From: Clostridia bacterium DTU080
GTDB lineage: Bacteria > Bacillota > Limnochordia > DTU080
DNA: 16,445 nt
NCBI GenBank assembly: GCA_001513395.1
Contig: LFTP01000123.1
Coordinates: 1-16,445, forward strand
Direction: 5' to 3'
Shown: piece after piece, positions 1-7,500 of the stretch
How positions within the stretch are numbered: position 1 is the first letter of the stretch
Layout: each line of letters begins with the position of its first letter
Notes under the pieces: model-generated
The model's input: only the letters and a program-made list of their open reading frames with translations
Database searches by the model: none
What the model was told of the DNA's origin: nothing
Program-made: the position numbers and the translations under genes

Positions 1-54
1 CTCGATCTGTCCGGGAAGCAGATCCGCCGTCCCCCGCGGTGCTTTCACTAACAT
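1..54 (-). CDS. hisS: Histidine--tRNA ligase, N-terminal fragment
   Basis: Only the first 18 codons lie in the window; the gene runs off the left edge. They read MLVKAPRGTADLLPGQIE, which matches the start of class II histidyl-tRNA synthetases (an A/K-PRGT-x-D-L/I-LP-G motif leading to motif 1). The enzyme charges tRNA-His in the cytoplasm. The ATG at 54-52 is preceded by a GAGG at 69-66, 11 nt away. An in-frame GTG at 63-61 is too close to that site to be a good start. The dtd-to-hisS neighbourhood is the usual one in Clostridia, which supports the call despite the short fragment. No T-box leader is visible in the roughly 100 bp upstream. The rest of the protein cannot be judged. Confidence 0.85.
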   Translation of the reverse strand, partial: MLVKAPRGTADLLPGQIE

Positions 55-81
55 TCCGGTCACATCCTCAATGGTTTATCA

Positions 82-107
82 GGAAGGCCCGCTTCAGCGG
101 GCCTTCC
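82..107 (-). terminator. GC-rich hairpin between PPIase gene and hisS
   Basis: A perfect 11-bp inverted repeat (GGAAGGCCCGC / GCGGGCCTTCC) with a 4-nt loop lies between the PPIase stop (156) and the hisS ribosome site (66-69). On the minus strand it is followed by TGATAAACC, not a U tract, so it is not a classical intrinsic terminator. It could be a weak terminator, an attenuator that tunes hisS, or an mRNA 3'-end stabiliser. The hairpin itself is certain; its function is inferred. Confidence 0.45.
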
Positions 108-155
108 CTCAGCATAGAATATTGATCTGGAACACAAGCCGTGCCCGACAGATCC

Positions 156-1601
156 CTACTTCCCTTGCGCCTCCGCTTCAGCAAGCTTTCGCTCGAGCTC
201 AGCTTCTTCTTCCAATCTCTTTTCATAGGCCTTACGCTGCTCTTCCATAAACTGCTGGATAGCGATCAGCTTGTTCTCTTCGACCTTGGCATCTTCTTCC
301 AGTCCCATGCTGGTGAAGAGCTGAAGGAGCACGAAGTGAAGCTGGAAGTCCATTGGATCAAGCTCTGAGGCTCGCCTGAACTGCTCAGCGGCTTCCACAT
401 CACGGTCTTTCTCCCGATAGGCCAGACCCAAATAGAGGTGAAACTCCGGATCGTTGGCCCCCATACCTACCGCCTGCTCATACTCTTTGATGGCGCTGTC
501 TATATCATCAAGCTGCTGGTAGACCTTGCCCAACGCCAGGCGCAGATAGGGATTCCTCGGTTCTCTGGCGATCGCCTCTTGATACTGAGACACCGCCTGG
601 GGCAGTTGGTTGTTCAGCACAAACTGCTGGGCTCGCAAGGAAGGATCAGTCACCTCAATCCGAGCTGCGGTACGGACTTCGTTGAACCATACCTCGAACC
701 TCTCGGCGCCCTTTTCTTCTATTAAGCGTTCCCTGATGGCCTCTTTTTCCGCCTCAAACTCTGGTCCGACGGCTTCCTTGCGGTCCGTCACCTGTATGAT
801 GTGATAACCAAAATCGGTCTTAACGGGCTCACTGACCTCTCCCACCTTGAGGGCGAAAGCAGCTTCGGTGAACTCCTTGACAAACCCGGAGTCACGGGAG
901 AAGAAATCAAGGTCACCGCCTTTATCTTTGGTCCCCGTATCATCGGAGTACTGCTTGGCTAGCTCAGCCAGGCTCTTTCCGCCTTTGATCTCAGCCAGCA
1001 CCGTTTCGGCCCGTGACTTGGCCGCATCCCAATCACCATCTTGTACTCTGAAAAGAATATGACTGGCCCTAACCTGTTCGTACGCCATCTTTATGTCCTC
1101 CTCAGTGATCTCCACCTGGGACATCTTCTCTTGGAGGGCCCTGATGGCCAAATTGTCGCGTATATGAGCTCGCAGCTGACGCTCCGTCATGTTGTTTTCT
1201 CTCAGCCTAAGCTGGAATTCGGCTTCCGACTCAAAGCCTTCCTTCAAGGATTGAAGCTCGGCATCGATGTCGACTTTGCTCACTTTGATCCGGTGCTTTT
1301 TGACCTGTTGCAGCATCAACTTCTGATTGATCAGCTGCTGAAGGGTCTGAAAGCGTACGTCATAGGCTTCGCTTCCGGATAGCGAACCCTGGATCATCTC
1401 ATACAATCTCAGGTTATTCAAAAAGGCATCATTGAATTCAGCGTAGGAAATCGTCTGCTTGTTCACCTTGGCTACGTACGAAGGTTCCCCGCCTCGACCG
1501 AAAATACCCGGTCCTCCAACGTACACCAAAGTAACCACAAAGGCTATGACGATCAAAATGATGATGCCTTTTGTCTTGTTGCGCAGAGTGCGGAACACCA
1601 T
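156..1601 (-). CDS. Membrane-anchored SurA/PpiD-like parvulin PPIase with TPR repeats
   Basis: This 481-aa protein is predicted to sit on the outer face of the membrane and help secreted proteins fold. An N-terminal basic stretch and one hydrophobic helix (about residues 12-29) form an uncleaved anchor. There is no lipobox, unlike PrsA of typical Firmicutes. A SurA-N/PpiD-like chaperone region (about 40-165) follows, then a parvulin domain (about 178-273) with the ASHIL, YSDD, GGDLDFF and FGYHII signatures including both active-site-region histidines. About three TPR units follow (roughly 320-417), and then a Glu/Lys-rich probable coiled coil (452-481). The reading frame extends to a TTG at 1619, but that codon overlaps the GGGAGG ribosome site (1612-1617); the ATG at 1601, 10 nt downstream of the site, is the better start. 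It has its own promoter and sits between dtd and hisS. The parvulin call is firm; the client proteins are unknown. Confidence 0.85.
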   Translation of the reverse strand: MVFRTLRNKTKGIIILIVIAFVVTLVYVGGPGIFGRGGEPSYVAKVNKQTISYAEFNDAFLNNLRLYEMIQGSLSGSEAYDVRFQTLQQLINQKLMLQQVKKHRIKVSKVDIDAELQSLKEGFESEAEFQLRLRENNMTERQLRAHIRDNLAIRALQEKMSQVEITEEDIKMAYEQVRASHILFRVQDGDWDAAKSRAETVLAEIKGGKSLAELAKQYSDDTGTKDKGGDLDFFSRDSGFVKEFTEAAFALKVGEVSEPVKTDFGYHIIQVTDRKEAVGPEFEAEKEAIRERLIEEKGAERFEVWFNEVRTAARIEVTDPSLRAQQFVLNNQLPQAVSQYQEAIAREPRNPYLRLALGKVYQQLDDIDSAIKEYEQAVGMGANDPEFHLYLGLAYREKDRDVEAAEQFRRASELDPMDFQLHFVLLQLFTSMGLEEDAKVEENKLIAIQQFMEEQRKAYEKRLEEEAELERKLAEAEAQGK

Positions 1602-1611
1602 AAGCACGGTG

Positions 1612-1617
1612 CCTCCC
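1612..1617 (-). promoter_or_regulatory. Ribosome binding site that fixes the PPIase start
   Basis: GGGAGG on the minus strand, 10 nt before the ATG at 1601. It overlaps the upstream in-frame TTG (1619-1617), which rules that codon out as the start and shortens the protein by six residues. Confidence 0.75.
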
Positions 1618-1636
1618 AACTATTATTAAGGAAGTA

Positions 1637-1655
1637 AGTGCGCCACGGACGCACT
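1637..1655 (-). other. Small hairpin in the 5' leader of the PPIase gene
   Basis: AGTGCG and CGCACT form a 6-bp stem around a 7-nt loop, about 20 nt upstream of the ribosome site and downstream of the predicted promoter, so it should lie in the 5' untranslated leader. No U tract follows. It may only affect mRNA stability; no known riboswitch class fits. Confidence 0.3.
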
Positions 1656-1699
1656 GACAAAACGGAAAAGCAAATCGGATGCTTGGCATTGCCTAGCTC

Positions 1700-1729
1700 A
1701 TTGTACTGGACACCGCAAATAGGTGTCAA
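1700..1729 (-). promoter_or_regulatory. Sigma-A-type promoter for the PPIase-hisS unit
   Basis: On the minus strand there is a perfect -35 TTGACA (1729-1724), an 18-nt spacer and a -10 TACAAT (1705-1700), one base from consensus. Transcription would start near 1693, giving a leader of about 90 nt before the ATG at 1601. This lies in the largest intergenic gap of the window (1602-1788) and implies that the PPIase gene, and perhaps hisS, can be expressed independently of the long upstream gene run. Confidence 0.75.
1709..1727 (-). promoter_or_regulatory. Inverted repeat inside the promoter, possible operator
   Basis: GACACC (1727-1722) and GGTGTC (1714-1709) are a perfect 6-bp inverted repeat with a 7-nt centre. 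The repeat starts inside the -35 hexamer and fills most of the -35/-10 spacer, which is where a dimeric repressor would block RNA polymerase. The symmetry is seen directly; operator function is inferred and no regulator is identified. Confidence 0.35.
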
Positions 1730-1756
1730 CGAAATGACCTTCCGCTTTTTGTCTTC

Positions 1757-1784
1757 ACACGAAACAATGGTATATTACACGAAA
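1757..1784. repeat. Two 8-bp direct repeats spaced 20 bp apart
   Basis: ACACGAAA occurs at 1757-1764 and again at 1777-1784 on the plus strand, exactly 20 bp apart start to start (about two helical turns). Both lie between the dtd stop and the -35 element at 1724-1729. This spacing is compatible with an activator binding one face of the DNA, but two short AT-rich copies could also be chance. Confidence 0.3.
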
Positions 1785-1788
1785 AGTG

Positions 1789-2262
1789 TTACTCAACTAG
1801 GTTTCCTTTCACAGTCTGGAGCATAATGGTGACCGGCCCGTCATTCACCAGTCTCACCTGCATATGCGCTCCAAACACCCCCGTGGCCACATGGACGCCC
1901 GCTTTGCGCAGCTCGGACACGAAGTGCTCGTACAGTTCCCTGGCCACTGAGGGTTCCGCGGCCGCCGTGAAACTCGGCCGCCGGCCTTTGCGACAATCCG
2001 CATATAGAGTAAACTGCGACACCGCCAGCACCTGGCCGCCAACGTCCCGGAGGGAGAGGTTCATCTTTCCCTCCTCATCGGCAAAGACCCGTAAATCAAC
2101 TACTTTGGCAGCCAACACTTCGGCATCGCGAAACGTATCCTCATGCGTCACCCCCACCAGTGCCACGAATCCGCCCTCAATAGCCTGTTCATTCCGCGCG
2201 CGACCGTTTTCTTCCTGCACCGAGACGCTGGCTGAAATAACGCGCTGCAGCAACACACGCAC
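1789..2262 (-). CDS. dtd: D-aminoacyl-tRNA deacylase
   Basis: Dtd hydrolyses D-amino acids (and misacylated glycine) from tRNA in the cytoplasm, protecting translation. The 157-aa product shows the family start VRVLLQRV, the SQFTLYAD motif (82-89) and the NDGPVT motif (140-145), whose Gly-Pro dipeptide gives chiral selectivity. Length is close to the usual 145-150 residues. An ATG at 2292 overlaps the rel stop, but it has no good ribosome site and adds ten non-conserved residues. The GTG at 2262 sits 7 nt after GGGGAGG and aligns with the conserved N-terminus, so it is preferred. It is probably cotranscribed with rel. The rel-dtd pairing is standard in Firmicutes. Confidence 0.95.
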   Translation of the reverse strand: MRVLLQRVISASVSVQEENGRARNEQAIEGGFVALVGVTHEDTFRDAEVLAAKVVDLRVFADEEGKMNLSLRDVGGQVLAVSQFTLYADCRKGRRPSFTAAAEPSVARELYEHFVSELRKAGVHVATGVFGAHMQVRLVNDGPVTIMLQTVKGNLVE

Positions 2263-2269
2263 CGAGATA

Positions 2270-2276
2270 CCTCCCC
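2270..2276 (-). promoter_or_regulatory. Ribosome binding site that fixes the dtd GTG start
   Basis: GGGGAGG lies 7 nt before the GTG at 2262 and inside the extended reading frame that starts at the ATG at 2292, so the upstream ATG is unlikely to be the start. Confidence 0.75.
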
Positions 2277-2288
2277 AGACAGATTCGA

Positions 2289-4481
2289 TCATGTAGGCCT
2301 GGCTCGATGCACGCTCATCACGCCATCGACCTTGCGAATGCGCCTCATGACGCTTTCCATATGGCTCACATCACGTGTAGTGACTATCAGATCGATGATC
2401 GCGATGCGGTTTCTCGTGGTGCGGGCATTGACAGAGGCTACGTGCGTGCCACCTTCATTGATGGCATCCATGATAGCCGCAAGAAGATTGGGTCGATCCA
2501 ACGCCTCAACCTCAATTTCTGCCTGATACCATCCCGTCTCGCTGGTGTTCCAGCTGACGGAGATCATGCGCTCGCTTTCCTTGAGGTTCTGAACGTTAGG
2601 GCAGTCCGTGCGGTGCACGGATACCCCGCGGCCCCTGGTGACATATCCGATGATCATATCGCCCGGGATCGGATTGCAGCATTTCGACACCCGGACCAAG
2701 AAATTGTCCATACCCTTGACGAGAACTCCGTTTTGCGGACGAGCGCGCTGCTCCGTCTGCTTGGCTTGACGCAGCTGGCGCCGTCGCTGCTCGTACTCCT
2801 GACGTCCGAGCAATCCGACCACTATCTGCGAGACGGTTATCGAACCAAAGCCAATACCTGCATAGAGATCATCTATATTAGAGAACCCAAAACGCTTGAG
2901 CACATCCTGCAAGCGTTCGGATCGCAAAGCCTCTTTCACATCGATTTCCAAACGACGCAACTCTTTTTCTAAGGCTTCCTTGCCCCGAGCCAAGGCTTCT
3001 CCGCGGTGCTGTTCGCGGAAGAACGAACGGATCTTGCTGCGTGCTTTGGAGGTCTTGACGAAATTAAGCCAATCCTGTTTGGGCGCGGCTACCTTACCGG
3101 TGAGAATCTCCACAAAATCGCCGTTGACCAACTCCACGTCAAGCTGCACCAGCTTGCCGTTTACTTTGGCCCCGACACAACGCATGCCGATATCGGTGTG
3201 GACGCTGAACGCAAAATCCACCGGAGTGGATCCGGCAGGCAGTGACTTCACGTCACCTTTGGGGGTAAAAACAAAGACTTCGTCTTCAAAAAGGTCGATC
3301 TTCAGCGTCTCCATGAAGTCCTGCGGGTCTTTCATCTCCCGCATCCATTCCATCAGCTGACGCAGCCAGGCCACTTTCTTCTCGAATTCGGCCTCAACAC
3401 GACCTTCTTTATACAGCCAATGGGCAGCGATGCCCCTTTCTGCGACGCGGTGCATCTCTTCCGTACGAATCTGCACCTCAAGCGGCTCCCCGCGGGGACC
3501 GACAACGGTTGTGTGCAAAGATTGATACATATTGGACTTGGGCATGGCGATATAGTCCTTGAAACGCCCGGGAATGGGTTTCCATAGAGAATGCACCAAG
3601 CCCAATGCGGCGTAGCAATCTTTGACCGACCGGGTGATGATCCGCACCGCCATCAAGTCGTATATCTCAGTCAGGTCGCGTTGCTGTTGTTTCATTTTCT
3701 GGTAAATACTATAAAAATGCTTTGGGCGGCCCTGTAAAGCCGCCACCTCAACACCGACCTCCCGCAAATGGGCGCGAAGAGCTTCTATTACCTCCTCGAT
3801 CTCACCGTCGCGCGTTTCACGTTTTTTGGCCACCTTGGCCACCAAATCATAGTATGCTACGGGATCCAGCGCGCGCAGCGCCAAATCTTCCATCTCCCAC
3901 TTGATGCTCCACATACCCAGACGGTGAGCCAAGGGGGTGTAGATCTCCAACGTCTCTCGCGCGATCTTTTTCTGACGTTCCGGACTCAAGGCGTTGAGGG
4001 TGCGCATATTGTGCAAGCGGTCCACCAGTTTGATGATTACTACACGCAAATCCTCGGCCATGGCCAGAAACATTTTGCGCAAAGATTGAGCCTGCTGGTC
4101 CTCTTTGCTTTGAAACGGAATGCGAGCCAACTTCGTTACCGCGTCAACCAGACTGGTGACCTCAGGGCCAAAGGCCTCTTCCAGCTCTTCTCGCGTCACT
4201 TCCGTATCTTCCAAGACATCGTGCAACAAAGCCGCGGCCACGGTGACAACATCCAGTTCCATGTCTGCCAGGATACAGGCGACTTCGAAAGGATGCCGAA
4301 AGAAAGGCTCCCCGGATTCACGCACTTGACCCCTGTGAGCCTCCGCGGCAAAACGAAAGGCCTTAGCGATTAGGGAGAGTCCCTCCTGGTCATGCAGGTG
4401 CTCAAGTTTGCCCAAAAGCAGCTCCAGATCCGCATCAGGAACTACCTGGGGTTGCGAGGAGGCGGTTGTTAGTTGACTCAC
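2289..4481 (-). CDS. relA: Bifunctional (p)ppGpp synthetase/hydrolase Rel
   Basis: Rel makes and degrades (p)ppGpp, the stringent-response alarmone, at the ribosome. The 730-aa product has the full long-RSH order: an HD hydrolase domain with RHP near 62-64 and HDVLED near 87-92; a synthetase domain (about 240-360) with GRPKHFYSIY and RFKDYI; a TGS domain (about 397-461); a helical region; a Cys-rich zinc-finger-type segment with CCNPIPGD near 601-608 and HRTDCPN; and a C-terminal ACT domain (about 650-728). RFKD is the basic RXKD type of bifunctional enzymes rather than the acidic type of synthetase-only RelA, and the HD residues are intact, so both activities are expected. The frame opens at an ATG at 4541 inside apt, but the GTG at 4481, 8 nt after GGGAG and 28 nt past the apt stop, is the likely start. 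Confidence 0.96.
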   Translation of the reverse strand: MSQLTTASSQPQVVPDADLELLLGKLEHLHDQEGLSLIAKAFRFAAEAHRGQVRESGEPFFRHPFEVACILADMELDVVTVAAALLHDVLEDTEVTREELEEAFGPEVTSLVDAVTKLARIPFQSKEDQQAQSLRKMFLAMAEDLRVVIIKLVDRLHNMRTLNALSPERQKKIARETLEIYTPLAHRLGMWSIKWEMEDLALRALDPVAYYDLVAKVAKKRETRDGEIEEVIEALRAHLREVGVEVAALQGRPKHFYSIYQKMKQQQRDLTEIYDLMAVRIITRSVKDCYAALGLVHSLWKPIPGRFKDYIAMPKSNMYQSLHTTVVGPRGEPLEVQIRTEEMHRVAERGIAAHWLYKEGRVEAEFEKKVAWLRQLMEWMREMKDPQDFMETLKIDLFEDEVFVFTPKGDVKSLPAGSTPVDFAFSVHTDIGMRCVGAKVNGKLVQLDVELVNGDFVEILTGKVAAPKQDWLNFVKTSKARSKIRSFFREQHRGEALARGKEALEKELRRLEIDVKEALRSERLQDVLKRFGFSNIDDLYAGIGFGSITVSQIVVGLLGRQEYEQRRRQLRQAKQTEQRARPQNGVLVKGMDNFLVRVSKCCNPIPGDMIIGYVTRGRGVSVHRTDCPNVQNLKESERMISVSWNTSETGWYQAEIEVEALDRPNLLAAIMDAINEGGTHVASVNARTTRNRIAIIDLIVTTRDVSHMESVMRRIRKVDGVMSVHRARPT

Positions 4482-4489
4482 ACCACTCA

Positions 4490-4494
4490 CTCCC
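4490..4494 (-). promoter_or_regulatory. Ribosome binding site that fixes the rel GTG start
   Basis: GGGAG is 8 nt before the GTG at 4481. It overlaps an earlier in-frame GTG and lies well downstream of the ATG at 4541, favouring the shorter protein. Confidence 0.6.
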
Positions 4495-4509
4495 GGGGTA
4501 CGCAGACCG

Positions 4510-5028
4510 TCAATCGTCGTAGACCACCAGGGAGAAAACATCTATGTCTCCCAGGCGCTTTCGCCCGCCTAACGAGGCCAACTCTACGAGAAAAGCCCCC
4601 CCGACCACGATGCCGCCAAGCTGCCTAATAAGCTGTACCGCCGCAGAGAAGGTACCCCCGGTGGCCAACAGATCATCGACGAGCAGTACCCGCTGACCGG
4701 GAACGATGGCGTCGCGATGAATCTCGAGTGCATCGGTACCATACTCCAGGGCATATTGGATGCTCAGTTTATCGGCCGGCAGCTTACCCGGCTTACGGAT
4801 GGGCACCAAGCCAAGGCCCATCTCATAGGCCAAAGGGGCACTGAAAAAGAACCCGCGCGATTCAATGCCCGTTATAACATCAATGTCTTTATCCCTATAA
4901 TGCCGAGCCATCTCCTGGACGACATAGCGCAAAGCCTGGGGGTCTTTTAGGAGAGTCGTGATGTCCTTAAAACTCACTCCCGGCTCCGGGAAGCCCGGAA
5001 TCACCCTTATTAACGAACGTAGATCCAT
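4510..5028 (-). CDS. apt: Adenine phosphoribosyltransferase
   Basis: Apt converts adenine and PRPP into AMP (purine salvage, cytoplasm). The 172-aa product matches the family length. It has the N-terminal IRVIPGFPEPGVSFKDIT stretch, the ESRGF segment, and the PRPP-binding loop VLLVDDLLATGGT at about 115-127. It starts with an ATG 9 nt after the recJ stop, with GGAGG and a closer AGG upstream. The recJ-apt-rel order is common in Clostridia and suggests cotranscription, linking purine salvage with alarmone metabolism. Confidence 0.97.
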   Translation of the reverse strand: MDLRSLIRVIPGFPEPGVSFKDITTLLKDPQALRYVVQEMARHYRDKDIDVITGIESRGFFFSAPLAYEMGLGLVPIRKPGKLPADKLSIQYALEYGTDALEIHRDAIVPGQRVLLVDDLLATGGTFSAAVQLIRQLGGIVVGGAFLVELASLGGRKRLGDIDVFSLVVYDD

Positions 5029-5037
5029 GATCGACGC

Positions 5038-7479
5038 CTACCTCCACCGGCCGTGCCATTGCGAACTTGGTGTATTGTTCGTGAATAATCTAAGCCATTG
5101 GCTCACGGCACTGCATAAATGTCTGCTCTGAAGCAACTCGCACGCGGCGCGTCGTTTAGCCATACATTCATTATAGCTGACGGCCCAACTCAAGTCTAGT
5201 TTGCCGTCCGGCTCGGGCATCGGAATCCATGATCCTCCGTCATGTCTGACGAGATTCAGTTCGGAAAAGACGCGTAGGGCGCACATTGCTCCTGAAAGAC
5301 TGAGGCGACACTCAGCGGCCAAGACTCGGGGATCGATGCTTTGTCCGCCTCGCCGGAGCCCTTGGATATACCGGTAGGCCAGCACCAATCCGTCACGTCC
5401 CGGCCAGTCGGCGTCCAAGTAGACAGCTGCCCGCTTCGCCTCAGACGGCCCGTACAGAATATGCACTTCGGTGGGCAAGCTTTCCACGGCAAGCTGTCCC
5501 CACACCCGCAACCAGTCTTCAGCTACGGGCGGATCATAAAGAACCAATCCCCAGGGAGTCGAAGGCGTCACGACCGTGTCAGTCTCCGGGCTTACTACAA
5601 ACACCTCAGTCTGAGCGAAGCGATTGGGATCGTGCCACGCCCACAACACCAAAGACAAACCGCGCCCGGCCAGGTCGGCCACATATTCCAAGCAGTCAGA
5701 TCTGGCCGCCCTGGCATCTATACAGGCCATCTCTCCGGCCGTCTCAAAGCCCGTCCCGTTGGCCGCGGCCACTTCGTCGATAGCTGTGGGTTCACTCGGC
5801 CGTAGATCCCTGAGGCGCAACTCGAGCGAGCGTCGGCCCTGCCATTCATTAATGGTCAAAGAAAAGGCCAAATCAAGACTGTTGGCTGCGGCCATCGCTG
5901 CCTTGTGCCCCAAGCGGAAGCCCACGGCCACGATCTGTGACCTGCCCATCGGTAAGGTCAGTCTCAAATGACTACAGTCTTTTCCCACCACCCGCACCTC
6001 ATGAGGGACAACCGAAGAGCAGGCCAAGACCGGGGAAGGATTACCGCATCCGAATGGTCCGAGCCGATTAAGCTCAGTGAGCAGATCCTCGTCCAGCTCA
6101 TCAGGCTCCACCAAGGCATCGATGTTCAAAACCTGCAGCGCCCGACCGTCCGATCCAAGCTGACGTATCGCCTCCTGATCAAGTCCCTCCTGCAATTGGC
6201 TAAGGTTGGACACGGCTAAGGCCATTCCCGCTGCCATCGCATGCCCTCCGTAGCGTGTCAGCAGGTGCTTATTGGCCGCCAAGGCTTCAGTGATGTGGAA
6301 ACCGGAGACACTTCGGCCCGAGCCGGTAACTTCATCTCCCTCGCGCGTCAGCACCAAAGTCGGACGCCCGTACTGCTCGACGAGGCGGGAGGCCACGATA
6401 CCCAACACGCCCGGATGCCAATCCTCTCCGGCAATGACCAAGACGGGGTTGTCCAGGGCTTCAGCTATGGAGCGCGCTTCGTTCAGGACGCGCTCTTCTT
6501 CCTCTTGCCGTTCGCGGTTGGCTCGGTCGAGTCGCATAGCCAACGGCAAAGCGCTGTCCATATCCGGAGCCAAAAGCATCTCCATGCCCACGGAAGCATC
6601 AGCCATGCGCCCAATGGCATTGAGGCGGGGAGCCATCCGAAAGGCAACATGATAGGTCTCAATCATCCCCGGGGCGCATTGACTGACGGCGGCCAAAGCA
6701 GCCAAACCCGGTACGGGAGAGGTGTTCAGTCTTTTCAAACCCCTATGCACCAGCAGCCGGTTCTCATCCTGAAGAGGCACCACGTCAGCGATGGTACCGA
6801 AAGCGACAAGATCTTCCAGATCGGCAACCAGATCCGCACGACCCAGGGATTCTCCGAAGGCGCACATCAGTTTGTAGGCCACACCGACTCCGGACAGGTG
6901 TGACCACGGATAGCGCGACGCAGGCAATCTTGGATTGATCACGGCCAGTGCCGGAGCCACGGCACCCGCCGCTTCATGGTGATCCGTCACGATACAATCC
7001 ATGCCCTCCGCCTGCGCCTGACTGACCTCGGCGACCGATGTAGTACCGCAATCCACGGTGATCAACAGACTCGTGCCGCCACGGACCAAAGATGAGAGTG
7101 CCGCAGCGTGAAGTCCGTACCCCTCATCAAGTCGATGAGGTATGTAATAGTCGACATCCATACCGAGTCTTCGCAGTCCCATCACCACGATGGCAGCGCC
7201 CGTTTGCCCGTCGGCGTCGTAATCTCCGTATACGGACACCTTTTCACCTCTGGCGTAAGCCAGCTGCAAACGCCTCACCGCGAGATTCATATCAGGCAGC
7301 TCCCACGGTGAGTGCAAATCGCCCAAGTCGGCATTCAGCATTTGGCGCGCTGCATCCAAGGTTTCAGCCCCTCGAGCAGCCAGCACTCTGGCGGTAACCG
7401 ATTTCACTCCCAGGCGTTGACAGAAAAACTCTTCCAGATCGATATCCGCCGAGCGAATGCGCCATAAACGATCCACCAC
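5038..7479 (-). CDS. recJ: Single-stranded-DNA-specific exonuclease RecJ, with long C-terminal extension
   Basis: RecJ is a 5'-3' ssDNA exonuclease of recombination and mismatch repair. The 813-aa product has the DHH phosphoesterase motifs GDYDADG (85-91), TVDCG (141-145), TDHHE (165-169) and FGTIADVVPL (228-236), with the metal-binding Asp/His residues present. The DHHA1 domain has GSGRS (386-390) and GGHAMAAG (411-418), and an OB-like region follows (about 440-560). Beyond residue 570 lie about 245 more residues, which resemble the extra C-terminal region of Firmicute RecJ. These include an LVLYDPP stretch and a likely winged-helix segment near 720-760. They have no Walker A motif, so ATPase activity is not expected. 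The start is taken as the first of two tandem GTG codons (7479); GAGGAGG lies 11 nt upstream, slightly far. It begins 21 nt after yajC, where secDF is often found. Confidence 0.95.
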   Translation of the reverse strand: MVDRLWRIRSADIDLEEFFCQRLGVKSVTARVLAARGAETLDAARQMLNADLGDLHSPWELPDMNLAVRRLQLAYARGEKVSVYGDYDADGQTGAAIVVMGLRRLGMDVDYYIPHRLDEGYGLHAAALSSLVRGGTSLLITVDCGTTSVAEVSQAQAEGMDCIVTDHHEAAGAVAPALAVINPRLPASRYPWSHLSGVGVAYKLMCAFGESLGRADLVADLEDLVAFGTIADVVPLQDENRLLVHRGLKRLNTSPVPGLAALAAVSQCAPGMIETYHVAFRMAPRLNAIGRMADASVGMEMLLAPDMDSALPLAMRLDRANRERQEEEERVLNEARSIAEALDNPVLVIAGEDWHPGVLGIVASRLVEQYGRPTLVLTREGDEVTGSGRSVSGFHITEALAANKHLLTRYGGHAMAAGMALAVSNLSQLQEGLDQEAIRQLGSDGRALQVLNIDALVEPDELDEDLLTELNRLGPFGCGNPSPVLACSSVVPHEVRVVGKDCSHLRLTLPMGRSQIVAVGFRLGHKAAMAAANSLDLAFSLTINEWQGRRSLELRLRDLRPSEPTAIDEVAAANGTGFETAGEMACIDARAARSDCLEYVADLAGRGLSLVLWAWHDPNRFAQTEVFVVSPETDTVVTPSTPWGLVLYDPPVAEDWLRVWGQLAVESLPTEVHILYGPSEAKRAAVYLDADWPGRDGLVLAYRYIQGLRRGGQSIDPRVLAAECRLSLSGAMCALRVFSELNLVRHDGGSWIPMPEPDGKLDLSWAVSYNECMAKRRAACELLQSRHLCSAVSQWLRLFTNNTPSSQWHGRWR

Positions 7480-7500
7480 GTGCAGTCTTGCCTCCTCACA

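Noticed and set aside
55..155. T-box riboswitch upstream of hisS
   Set aside because: The gap is only about 100 nt, and neither the T-box consensus nor a specifier-loop layout is visible; only the single GC-rich hairpin is present.
1826..2296. Long plus-strand reading frame opposite dtd
   Set aside because: It is a shadow of dtd and the end of rel: Ser/Thr/Arg-rich composition, no family motif, and the minus-strand genes are unambiguous. The same holds for other long plus-strand frames opposite recJ, tgt, queA and pgpH.
4482..4541. 20-residue longer Rel starting inside apt
   Set aside because: No ribosome site fits the ATG at 4541, while GGGAG sits 8 nt before the GTG at 4481.
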